Source: Lachnospiraceae bacterium
Lineage (GTDB): Bacteria > Bacillota > Clostridia > Lachnospirales > Lachnospiraceae
Assembly: GCA_022797535.1 (NCBI GenBank)
Contig: JAAWKU010000014.1
Coordinates: forward strand, 1-37,619
DNA length: 37,619 nucleotides
Reading direction: 5' to 3'
Below the pieces are notes generated by a model, which did not search any database, was not told the DNA's origin, and was given only the letters and a program-made list of their open reading frames with translations. The translations under genes and the position numbers were made by a program. Below are positions 1 through 6,943 of the stretch, piece by piece (the stretch's first letter is position 1; each line of letters opens with the position of its first letter).

Positions 1-1260
1 GGAAGCCTTTAACGCATGGCGGCAGGACACCCAGGTGGTACCCATGGAGCAGAGCAGGGAGGCTCCCAGGCACAGGAAAGCTGCCAGCCAGTCAAACACG
101 AACACCACATTCCCCAGCCGGTACATCATGCCGTAGGCCTTCCAGATCACCACGGGAAAAATAATGATGCCCAGGAAATACCCGGCCGCGCATCCTCCCA
201 GGGCGGCGCTGCCGGCATAAAACAGATATTTGCCCATGATGTTTCCGTTTCCGTGGCCCAGGGCTTTCAGCACCCCGATCTGGGTGCGCTGTTCCTCCAC
301 CATACGGTTCATGGTGGTCATGCATACCAGTGCGGCCACCAGAAAGAAAAACACGGGAAACACATTGGCGATGCCTTCCACGATGCTGGAATCGTTCTCA
401 AAAAGGGCATATCCCACATTGGTATCCCGGCCCAGCACATAGGTGCGGGGTTTTTGAATGGCCGCGATTTCACCTTCTGCCTCCTCAAGTTCCCGCTCTG
501 CCTCTCCTTTTTCCCTTTCCGGTTCTTTCCTGGCGTCTGCCAGCTCGGCTTCGATCTCCTTCACCACCGCCAGATATCTCCGTTCTCCCTGTTCCTGGCA
601 GTACTCTTTCCACTGAGGCTTCCGCTCTGCCATGTAGGCGTCATACTGCGGAGAGTAGATCCGGTGGTCCATATCGAATTTAACATAGATTTCTGTATAG
701 TAATCCGTGGCAAATCCCTGAGGCAGCAGGTACATGAATCCGTCCACCCGACCGTTTCCCAGGGAACTGTTGCCTCGCTCAAACTGGATATAAGCGGATG
801 CCTGGGCGATGCCCACGATGGTGTATTCCGGGAAGGCAAAATTGTTCAGGTCTTTTTGCTGGTTGTTTTCGGAGAGGATGATTTTGCTGCCCAGAGCCTC
901 CTCCCCGTAAAGATTGGCATCCACAATACATTCTGAGGCTGTCTCCGGCATTCTTCCCGCCACCAGTTCCAGGCCGTTGATTTGTTTCAGCAGGGCCTTG
1001 AGCACGCCTTCGTTGCCTTCCCCGCACATATAGAGGATATCCGCTTCCACCGCGCCCTCCACCGCCCGCACATGCTCCTTCTGCCCCAGGGCCTGCACGT
1101 CCTCTTCCTGGAAGCCCAGGGTGGACAACAGCCGGTAGTCAAACAGCTGGTGTTTCTGCAGATAATCATGGGCGGATTCCACCATGACGGTCCTGGTGAC
1201 TTTCAGTCCCGCAAAAAAGCCCACGCCCAGGGCCACAATGGCGAAGATGGCCAGGTAGCG
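1..1260 (-). pseudogene. FtsX/MacB-type ABC transporter permease, N-terminus lost, cut by window edge
   Basis: An open frame read leftwards from about 1260 to the window edge has no stop. It begins RYLAIFAIVALGVGFFAGLK, which is the first transmembrane helix of large FtsX-type permeases, but without the start codon and the short cytoplasmic N-tail that normally precede it. A long extracytoplasmic domain follows (about residues 25-310, with a charged, probably coiled-coil stretch rich in Glu, Lys and Arg near 260-290). Then comes a second helix (FPVFFFLVAALVCM), the FtsX loop MVEEQRTQIGVLKALG, and further helices. The family moves lipids, peptides or antibiotics out of the membrane with a partner ATPase. 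The ATPase fragment lies directly upstream but in another frame, so the gene probably cannot be translated from its own start. The C-terminus lies outside the window. The substrate is unknown. Confidence 0.8.
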
Positions 1261-1403
1261 TCCTTGCCAGCCCCGGAGGCTCCTACGATAACGCAGAACT
1301 CCCCCTGCCGGATTTGAAAATTCACATCGTGAAGCGCCTGTATGGACACTTTCCCCGTGCGGTATATTTTGCTCACATCCTGAAATTCCACAAATGCTCC
1401 CAT
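1261..1403 (-). pseudogene. ABC transporter ATPase, N-terminal fragment broken at Walker A
   Basis: The start ATG at 1403 has a good ribosome-binding site (GGAGG, 7 nt upstream). The product begins MGAFVEFQDVSKIYRTGKVS and reads as a MacB/LolD-type ATPase up to the Walker A sequence GASGAGK. After the lysine codon (1265-1263) homology stops; the frame continues for about 19 unrelated residues to a stop near 1203. The DNA from 1260 onward instead encodes the permease in another frame. Q-loop, signature and Walker B motifs are all absent, so this cannot be a working ATPase. The simplest reading is a deletion of roughly 0.6 kb that joined two adjacent genes of one exporter operon; an assembly collapse is the alternative. 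Confidence 0.8.
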
Positions 1404-1442
1404 GGCCTGCCTCCAATTTACCCGTTCCGGCGGGTTATTCAT

Positions 1443-1593
1443 TCATACTGATTTTCCAGGCTGCGAGGCCTGTGCAATCATCATAGTATGTCCTTATTGG
1501 GAAAATACATAGATTTAGACTTTATAATGAGTTTTCACAGAATATTTTAATTTTATTTAAAAAAAGATTAAAGAAAAAGATCGGAATGAAATT
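1443..1593. other. AT-rich intergenic region upstream of the broken exporter
   Basis: This stretch separates the exporter remnant from the next minus-strand gene. It has no open frame with a ribosome-binding site. It is very A/T-rich at 1500-1580 and presumably holds the exporter promoter, but I could not assign -35 and -10 boxes with confidence. Confidence 0.35.
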
Positions 1594-1621
1594 CCGGCTG
1601 CCAAAAACTCAGGGCAGCCGG
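1594..1621 (-). terminator. Stem-loop at the end of the GNAT-APH gene
   Basis: Perfect 9-bp inverted repeat: CCGGCTGCC at 1594-1602 and GGCAGCCGG at 1613-1621. It overlaps the last codons of the gene. On the minus strand no clean T-run follows immediately; T-rich sequence begins about 15 nt further on, so termination here is possible but not typical. Confidence 0.4.
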
Positions 1622-3021
1622 ATGCTCTTCCATATTTTGTCTCTGCGTTGCCGTACAAAGCCATATAGCTCTATGGCTCTGTGTGCGCAGGCGTGGTTCT
1701 TTTCATTTGCGAAATAGGCGGTAAAAAGCAGTTCGATACATTCCATCACACAGGGGATGGCCTCCTTTTCCATGGGGTTCAGTTCCAGAACGCTCTCATA
1801 CCCTTCAAAGAGGTCTTTCAGAAGCACAAACCATTCCTCCTCTGTGACGGCAGATTCCTCCTCCGCCAACAATCCCAGCAAGAAGTAACACAGGTCAAAA
1901 ATCCGTATATTTCTCTGGCTGAGGTCAAAGTCGATATACCCGGAGAAAACTCCCTCCGCAAACAGGAAATTGCCAAAGTGGATATCCCGATGAATCAACT
2001 GTACAGGGAGCTGCCCATAATGTCCCGTCAGATCTGAGACTGTCCGGGCATATGCTTCCCGGGAAATGTAACGCCATCCGTCTGCTTCCATGCTGTCTCT
2101 GACCCATCCGTTCATTTCGTCAAGCAGGCTGTTGTCCCAGGCGTCTGCAGGTTCACAATTCCGAAAAGCCGTATGGAGTCTGGCAATGACCTGGCCCATT
2201 AATCGGATCATGGAACTGTGGGGCTGTGTGACCGGGGATCCCGGGAGTTTTTCTGAGAGGAAATAGAGGGCTCCGTCCATAGGCAGGAACAGAGAACCGT
2301 CACAGGTGGGAACCACCCGGGCTACAGGAAGATTCTGTTCGCTTAACAGCCGCAGCATTTTCAGGTTACGTTCCAGTGTTCCCGGCTCCCGGTATACTTT
2401 CAGCACATGGTCCGGGCCTATCTGCCAGGCTGTGTCCTGGATCCGCTCCACGCTCTGCTCCTGCAATCCCCAGCAGGACAGCACCCTGCCCAGGCCATGG
2501 CTGTACAGTTCATAGAACCCATAGGGTTTTTCCTCCCCATCGTTTATATCTCTGTACATTCTGGTATCTGCCAGAAGAAAACCGGCCTTTTCAATGGTTT
2601 TCCGGGAGGCAGTATTGTCCTCCCTCACGGTGGCAATCAGTTTTTGCACGCCGTAATGGGTAAAAAAATATCCGGCGTAAGCGGCTGCTGCTTCCGTGGC
2701 ATACCTCTTTCCCCGGTATGGACTGCCGATGAAAAAGGTGATGCCCACTTGTCCCAGGTCCTGATAGTGGGAGCAGCCCACGGAGCCCAGCAGCATTCCT
2801 CCGGACTTCTCCGTTATGGCATAGGCCAGGTATTCCCCATGCGGGTCATCGGCTCGATCCAGATCCAGGGCTTGCCGGATCCAGGAACCCATCCATTTCC
2901 GGCAGTCTTTGCAATCCCCGAAAATTTCTGTCAGGCTGCCGTCCGAAGCCATTTCGATGAAGGCTTCTTCGTCCTCGGGCTTCAGACTGCGAATGATCAA
3001 TCTTTCTGTTTCTATGTACAT
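1609..3021 (-). CDS. Fused GNAT acetyltransferase / aminoglycoside phosphotransferase-like protein
   Basis: 470 residues with two domains. Residues 1-170 are a RimJ/RimL-type GNAT N-acetyltransferase: the opening ETERLIIRSLKPEDEEAF is typical, and YRGKRYATEA near 102-111 is the acetyl-CoA pyrophosphate loop. Residues 195-470 look like the APH/choline-kinase fold: HRDIHFGNFLF at 344-354 carries the catalytic Asp346 and Asn351, and IDFD at 363-366 supplies the metal-binding Asp. The start at 3021 is preceded by a GGAGAGG-like site. The layout recalls AAC(6')-APH(2'') enzymes, but I see no clear relation beyond fold, and the natural substrate (drug, protein N-terminus or small metabolite) is unknown. 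It is followed on the same strand by the broken exporter and preceded by another GNAT gene. Confidence 0.85.
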   Translation of the reverse strand: MYIETERLIIRSLKPEDEEAFIEMASDGSLTEIFGDCKDCRKWMGSWIRQALDLDRADDPHGEYLAYAITEKSGGMLLGSVGCSHYQDLGQVGITFFIGSPYRGKRYATEAAAAYAGYFFTHYGVQKLIATVREDNTASRKTIEKAGFLLADTRMYRDINDGEEKPYGFYELYSHGLGRVLSCWGLQEQSVERIQDTAWQIGPDHVLKVYREPGTLERNLKMLRLLSEQNLPVARVVPTCDGSLFLPMDGALYFLSEKLPGSPVTQPHSSMIRLMGQVIARLHTAFRNCEPADAWDNSLLDEMNGWVRDSMEADGWRYISREAYARTVSDLTGHYGQLPVQLIHRDIHFGNFLFAEGVFSGYIDFDLSQRNIRIFDLCYFLLGLLAEEESAVTEEEWFVLLKDLFEGYESVLELNPMEKEAIPCVMECIELLFTAYFANEKNHACAHRAIELYGFVRQRRDKIWKSIRLP

Positions 3022-3103
3022 GGGATTCTCCTCTCCTTAAATATTCCAGTTGTTTCCCTGTGATGCCCTGCCACGGCAGGCTATTAACGCGGGATTCCGC
3101 GCC

Positions 3104-3242
3104 ACAGGGACAAAGGCCGTTTTCTACGGATTCGTATACAGGAGCAAAGTATTCTTTCTCTGGCTCTGTACCATAGAAGTGAGGGTATCTCCCCATGCTT
3201 CTGTACCACAGGAGCGAAACTTCTACGCATGGGCCAGAGAGG
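3104..3242. repeat. Four degenerate 34-35 bp tandem repeats
   Basis: Units begin at 3104, 3138, 3173 and 3208, spaced 34, 35 and 35 bp. Each starts with a variant of ACAGGAGCRAAR (ACAGGGACAAAG, ACAGGAGCAAAG, ATAGAAGTGAGG, ACAGGAGCGAAA). Units 2 and 3 both end in TCTGTACC. The array fills the gap between the two GNAT genes and runs over the stop codon (3223-3225) of the upstream one. The unit is not a multiple of three, so it is not a protein repeat. Confidence 0.55.
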
Positions 3243-4086
3243 GAATCCGCAGTTTCTCCTGCTCCAGAAATCCCAAAGGGTCTCCCTTTACGAAAAGAGT
3301 GCAATCTTCCTCCCATAGTTCCGTTACCTGGCAGGGGGCGCTGCCTGCGGGAGTGAAGCCCAGAGTCACCTGCCGGACGTCACCGCCCAACAATTCCAGC
3401 ACTTCGGCCAGTTCCGTCAGCCTGCTGGAAAACACATTGTGCAGTAATAGCCGGTCCCCCTGGCGCTCCGCCACTATATAGGTGTCACTGGGTGCATGGT
3501 AATACACGTTATTCTGGAGAAACCCGGTGATATAAAAGAACAAAAGCCCCCTGTTGCCGATCAGATCCAGCCGGCCCCGGAATATACTGCGTTCGGCCGA
3601 CTCCCCAAGCCGTTCCCGGGCAGCAGGGCAATCCATGGCCAAAGGCTGGAACGCCCATGCCCCGGAACCCTGGAGAGACAGGGAATGCAGATACTCCCTG
3701 CTTTTCCGAAAGCCGAATCTGGGATAGAAATCCAGCACGCTGTCATTGGCAAAAAGATAAATACCTTCCGTGCGATCCTCATAGTCCGCCGCAATCCGTT
3801 CCATGAGTGCCCGGATATAGCCCCGATGGCGGTAAGCCGGGTCCGTCATCACTGTACCCAGCTGCAGAAAATGCCTCGCCGCGCCGTCAAACAGAAAGTC
3901 CGTGCGGTTTACGGACACATTCGCCACCACCCGCCCGTTTTCCACCACAGAATAGGGACTGTAGGCATCCCCCCAGAAACCGTTTTGATACCAATTCTCA
4001 AAGTCCAGTCCGAAAGTCTTGTCCGCCAGTTCGTTAAAGCTGCGCCGGAGGCCAGTGTCATCCCGGTAATCTTTTATTATTTCCAT
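3223..4086 (-). CDS. GNAT family N-acetyltransferase
   Basis: 287 residues. The GNAT core lies in about residues 1-150: LGTVMTDPAYRHRGYIRALM near 76-95 contains the R-x-x-G-x-x/A-type acetyl-CoA loop, and LFANDSVLDFYPRFGFRKS near 116-134 is the typical C-terminal part of the fold. The remaining 140 residues resemble the extra C-terminal domain seen in Eis-like or sterol-carrier-like GNAT proteins, but I would not name a subfamily. The substrate cannot be read from sequence. The gene lies on the same strand as, and about 200 bp ahead of, the GNAT-APH gene, with the degenerate tandem repeats between them; the two may be co-transcribed. Confidence 0.85.
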   Translation of the reverse strand: MEIIKDYRDDTGLRRSFNELADKTFGLDFENWYQNGFWGDAYSPYSVVENGRVVANVSVNRTDFLFDGAARHFLQLGTVMTDPAYRHRGYIRALMERIAADYEDRTEGIYLFANDSVLDFYPRFGFRKSREYLHSLSLQGSGAWAFQPLAMDCPAARERLGESAERSIFRGRLDLIGNRGLLFFYITGFLQNNVYYHAPSDTYIVAERQGDRLLLHNVFSSRLTELAEVLELLGGDVRQVTLGFTPAGSAPCQVTELWEEDCTLFVKGDPLGFLEQEKLRIPSLAHA

Positions 4087-4139
4087 TTCTTTTCTCTCTT
4101 TCCGCTACTGCATGCACAAAACAATGGTTGAGAAAGACA

Positions 4140-4682
4140 TTAAAATTCCTGAATGATCTCAACAATCTCTATATCGCCGCTCACCAGATATTCCGGAATA
4201 GGGGGAGCCCCTGAAGGATTGGGCTCATTTTTCCAATATCGCTCTGCCATCTGCAGATTTTCCTCCTTGTGGACGGTGGCGTCAAAGCATCTGGAAGCGT
4301 CCCCCACAAAACGGTTCCCCGTGACCTTGACCTTCACGATCTGGAAGGTGGGCCTGCCCAGGTCCATAAAGTATTCTGCCCACTCTCTGGAACTTTGCAG
4401 GGCTTCTGACACATACAGGCATCCCATCCTTGAGGGATAATAGGGGTATTTTTCCCGCCGTACCTCTTCCAGAGCCAATTCCCGCAAAGCCACCACCACC
4501 GGGTATTCCAGTTCCGCTCCCTGATATTTTAGAGGATCCCGGTAGATCTCATTCACTGTCTCCAGTCTTGCCATTACCCTTTCATAGACGCCGCTGTGAT
4601 GTGTCTCGTCAAAAATAATATGTTGTCCCAAACGCATGGGCCTCTCAGTCACCACATGATACGCATAAAATGTCTCTTCCAT
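4140..4682 (-). CDS. DUF2441-like protein
   Basis: 180 residues, soluble, with no signal peptide or membrane segment. The opening FYAYHVVTERPMRLGQHIIF and the later EVRREKYPYYPSRMGCLYVS match what I remember of the DUF2441 family, whose function is unknown. Members often sit near mobile or stress genes and have been likened to ADP-ribosyltransferase-type folds only speculatively, so no activity is assigned. The start at 4682 is preceded by GGGAGGT. It lies 53 bp upstream of the GNAT gene on the same strand and could be transcribed with it. Confidence 0.65.
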   Translation of the reverse strand: MEETFYAYHVVTERPMRLGQHIIFDETHHSGVYERVMARLETVNEIYRDPLKYQGAELEYPVVVALRELALEEVRREKYPYYPSRMGCLYVSEALQSSREWAEYFMDLGRPTFQIVKVKVTGNRFVGDASRCFDATVHKEENLQMAERYWKNEPNPSGAPPIPEYLVSGDIEIVEIIQEF

Positions 4683-4750
4683 AAGTACCTCCCTTATCTG
4701 TCTTTATTTTATCAGAAAAGGTTATTGCCGGCCACCTTGGAATTCTTTCT

Positions 4751-4784
4751 AAAAAAGAATGAGCCGCTCCTGGAAGAGCCGGCC
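4751..4784 (-). terminator. Intrinsic terminator after the CD3324-like gene
   Basis: Minus-strand stem formed by GCCGGCTC (4783-4776) and GAGCGGC (4769-4763) with one bulged base, followed within a few bases by a run of six T (4756-4751). It sits about 10 nt past the stop of the regulator gene and is in the right place to end its transcript. Confidence 0.6.
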
Positions 4785-4794
4785 CATTGCCTTA

Positions 4795-5061
4795 TTATTT
4801 CATGCTTCTGATAATACGCTGTATGCTTTTGACGGACAGATAATACTTTTCTCCCAGTTCCGAAGCGGTCATGCCGCTGCGGTAATCCGCATAAATCTGT
4901 TGGTTCCTGTGGGACAATTCCTGGGTAATCCTGGTCTGGGAACCCCATTTCAGGCGGTTCTCCGAGCGTCTGGGAATATAAATGTTTTCACCGTCCACAT
5001 ACTGCTGTATCAATTCAATCACTTCAACCGGCAGGATCTCTCCTGCGTTCCGATAGCCCAT
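4795..5061 (-). CDS. CD3324-like small DNA-binding protein
   Basis: 88 residues. The N-terminal half (NAGEILPVEVIELIQQYVDG, then IYIPRRSE) matches the clostridial CD3324 family. The C-terminal half (residues about 50-86, YRSGMTASELGEKYYLSVKS) is a helix-turn-helix of the Mor/sigma-like kind. A cytoplasmic regulator is likely; its targets are unknown. The start at 5061 has a strong AGGAGG site 5 nt upstream. No partner gene is adjacent in the same transcript, and a terminator follows directly. Confidence 0.75.
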   Translation of the reverse strand: MGYRNAGEILPVEVIELIQQYVDGENIYIPRRSENRLKWGSQTRITQELSHRNQQIYADYRSGMTASELGEKYYLSVKSIQRIIRSMK

Positions 5062-5461
5062 GTCTGCCTCCTAAATGCGTATTTTCTTTTAGGATCAGCA
5101 ATGGCTATGGCAACTGACAATTCTTTCTGTATTGCGATAGCCAGTGCTACGCAAACATAACATATCTTCTCATAAAGAATTTCCCTCCTTTCGGACTTTG
5201 CCTGTACACGGGCGTTTTTACAGGAAGTATATTTTCCGGGGCATCGGCATGTTTGACATTCTACCCGGGTAAAATAAATCCCGATTGTGTAATCGGGCGG
5301 GCAAGCAGGCCGATTCCTGGGATAACGCTACACAAAGGATACCATAAGATTTAAATGATCGCAAGCCGTTCCCGGCATCACAAATCCCTCTGCACATACC
5401 AGGATTTTCCATATAAATATACAGCCGCCACGTCCATACTATTAGGGAATTCTCCGCCGCT
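5062..5461. other. 400-bp gap between the CD3324-like gene and lacI
   Basis: No convincing gene. It contains an 8-codon minus-strand ORF (5147-5173, MRRYVMFA) with an AAAGGAGGG site 9 nt upstream. A minus-strand hairpin CCCGATT/AATCGGG lies at 5280-5297. A CCTGTA/TACAGG inverted repeat lies at 5201-5224. Longer open frames here lack ribosome-binding sites and look non-coding. It may hold the decayed 5' part of a gene; a second frame downstream of the short ORF stays open up to the regulator. Confidence 0.4.
5267..5297 (-). terminator. Possible lacI terminator
   Basis: A 7-bp perfect stem, CCCGATT (5280-5286) and AATCGGG (5291-5297), with a 4-nt loop, followed on the minus strand by the T-rich stretch ATTTATTTTACC. 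It lies about 165 nt downstream of the lacI stop, so it may serve that transcript; the weak T-run keeps confidence low. Confidence 0.4.
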
Positions 5462-6457
5462 TTACTCAACGGGAGCGGGACCGGTGGAATCCCGGATGAT
5501 CAGCGGCGCCCGCAGCAGGATGGAGCCGATGGGAAGTCCCCCCAGCAGACAATTAATGGCAAAATACCCGCAGCGTCCCAATCCGATGCGGTCCTGCCGG
5601 ATGGTGGTCAGGGGAGGTGTGGTGTAGGCGGTCATGGGCAAGTCGTCAAAACCGATGATACTCAAATCCCGGGGAACCTGGATGCATCGGTCGCTGCACT
5701 CCGTCATGGCGGAAAAAGCCCGCACGTCATGGGAGAAGAGGATGGCGGTAACGCCCTGCTCCAGCAGTCTGGGAATATAGGTTCTGGTGGATTCCGCCAC
5801 AAAGTAGCCCAGGCCGATGTAATCCTCGTTGACTTCCAGCTTATACTTTTTCATGGCTCCCAGATAGGCCCGGTACCGAGCCTTCAGGATATAGGAATCC
5901 AGAGGCCCGGAGATCAGCCCAATCTTTTTGTGTCCCAGCCCCACCAGGTGCTTGATAGCCAGCTCTATGCCCTCCTGGTTATCACAGCCCACGGAGGCGA
6001 TATAGGGATTGTTCTTAATATAGTTGTCATACAGCACGGTGGGAACCTGGGTGGTTTTGAACTCCTGCATCCAGGGATCCAGCAGAGAAAACCCCAGCAC
6101 GAAAGCCGCCTGATAACCATGGTCCAGCATAAATACTCCGTAGGGGGTCAGCCGCTGGAATTCCATGGTAAGGGGAACCACTTCCACGCTCCATCCGTCG
6201 GCTTCCGCCATCTGCAGGAAGCCCTGTACGATATCATGGCCGAACTGGTTGGGGGTCTCGTAGTCCATGTTTTCAATTAAAATGCAGAGTTTCTTTTCCG
6301 CCCCGTAGCTTTTTCTGCTGATGTAGCCCATCTCCGCAGCGGCTTCCAGGACTCGCTTGCGCATGGCGGCGCTGATGTCCGTGGCGTTGTTCAGCGCCTT
6401 GGAAACGGTGCTTTTGGAAATACCGAGTTTGGCGGCGATATCGGATATAGTAGTCAT
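5462..6457 (-). CDS. LacI-family transcriptional regulator of the maltodextrin locus
   Basis: 331 residues from the ATG at 6457, which has AGGAGCG about 8 nt upstream; a longer upstream reading has no homology. Residues 1-55 are the LacI helix-turn-helix plus hinge (TISDIAAKLGISKSTVSKAL, then KRVLEAAAEMGY). Residues 60-330 are a periplasmic-binding-protein-like sugar sensor (GLISGPLDSYILKARYRAYL, LSIIGFDDLPMTAYTTPPLT). It is divergent from the maltodextrin binding-protein gene, and CGAAAC-type operator sites lie at both promoters, which suggests autorepression and repression of the transporter, relieved by maltose or a dextrin. The inducer is inferred from context only. Confidence 0.9.
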   Translation of the reverse strand: MTTISDIAAKLGISKSTVSKALNNATDISAAMRKRVLEAAAEMGYISRKSYGAEKKLCILIENMDYETPNQFGHDIVQGFLQMAEADGWSVEVVPLTMEFQRLTPYGVFMLDHGYQAAFVLGFSLLDPWMQEFKTTQVPTVLYDNYIKNNPYIASVGCDNQEGIELAIKHLVGLGHKKIGLISGPLDSYILKARYRAYLGAMKKYKLEVNEDYIGLGYFVAESTRTYIPRLLEQGVTAILFSHDVRAFSAMTECSDRCIQVPRDLSIIGFDDLPMTAYTTPPLTTIRQDRIGLGRCGYFAINCLLGGLPIGSILLRAPLIIRDSTGPAPVE

Positions 6458-6532
6458 AGGTACGCTCCTGCGGGCCTCAGGCATATATGCCGGAAGATCC
6501 GTGTTCTGTAGGCAGCCAGCTCTCCGAAAACG

Positions 6533-6542
6533 GTTTCGAAAC
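6533..6542. promoter_or_regulatory. LacI-type operator-like palindrome in the lacI leader
   Basis: GTTTCGAAAC is a perfect 10-bp palindrome sharing the CGAAAC core with the other operator candidates. It lies in the lacI 5' leader. A further TTTCGAAA is at 6753-6760 in the same divergent region. Confidence 0.5.
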
Positions 6543-6608
6543 GAAAAACCATGATTTCTCCCGAAGAACGGCTGAAACTTTGTGAAAAGTGCCAATAAAA
6601 AATCTGTT

Positions 6609-6646
6609 CCGAAACTTATTATAGCAACAGGATGGGAGGAAGGCAA
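6609..6646 (-). promoter_or_regulatory. lacI promoter with overlapping operator half-site
   Basis: On the minus strand: -35 TTGCCT (6646-6641), 17-bp spacer, -10 TATAAT (6623-6618). The half-site CCGAAACTT, as in the strong operator at 6900-6915, occupies 6609-6617, just downstream of the -10 where the transcript would begin. This fits autorepression. Confidence 0.65.
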
Positions 6647-6854
6647 GAATTTTTTTCTAAACTTTTCCTGAAAATCTTTTGGAATTCTTGGAAAGAACCC
6701 GGATTTATGCGGTATTTTCCCTCTGCGTGCATCGAAAAGATAAAAAAAGAGGTTTCGAAATACAAAAAGGAAAAAGCAGGAAAGAAAGTATACATATTGC
6801 ACAATATACCTTTGAAACACTGTGCATATGTGTAATAAGTCACAAAAATAGTGG

Positions 6855-6883
6855 TTGACTTATGAAATCACCTGTGGTAATTT
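6855..6883 (+). promoter_or_regulatory. Promoter of the maltodextrin transporter operon
   Basis: TTGACT (6855-6860), exactly 17 bp, TAATTT (6878-6883). Expected transcript start is near 6890, about 55 nt ahead of the binding-protein gene. The operator at 6900-6915 lies just downstream, a placement that would block initiation or elongation. Confidence 0.7.
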
Positions 6884-6899
6884 AGGGAAGAACAACATA

Positions 6900-6915
6900 C
6901 CGAAACTTGTTTCGG
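6900..6915. promoter_or_regulatory. LacI-family operator
   Basis: CCGAAACTTGTTTCGG: perfect 7-bp arms around a 2-bp centre. It lies between the promoter and the ribosome-binding site of the binding-protein gene, and its half-site recurs at the lacI promoter. This is the best operator candidate for the adjacent LacI protein. Confidence 0.7.
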
Positions 6916-6943
6916 CAACCATGTATGAAGGAGGAATCAAATT

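Noticed and set aside
2846..3316. Minus-strand 156-codon frame bridging the two GNAT genes
   Set aside because: It overlaps both genes in another frame and crosses the 35-bp repeats; no start site or homology supports it.
5218..5469. Minus-strand 83-codon frame after lacI
   Set aside because: It overlaps the lacI end, lacks a ribosome-binding site and has no recognisable domain.
6458..6820. N-terminal extension of the LacI protein
   Set aside because: The frame is open upstream, but the residues are low-complexity Phe/Lys-rich, cover the operators and the lacI promoter, and the ATG at 6457 has a good ribosome-binding site and starts the helix-turn-helix directly.
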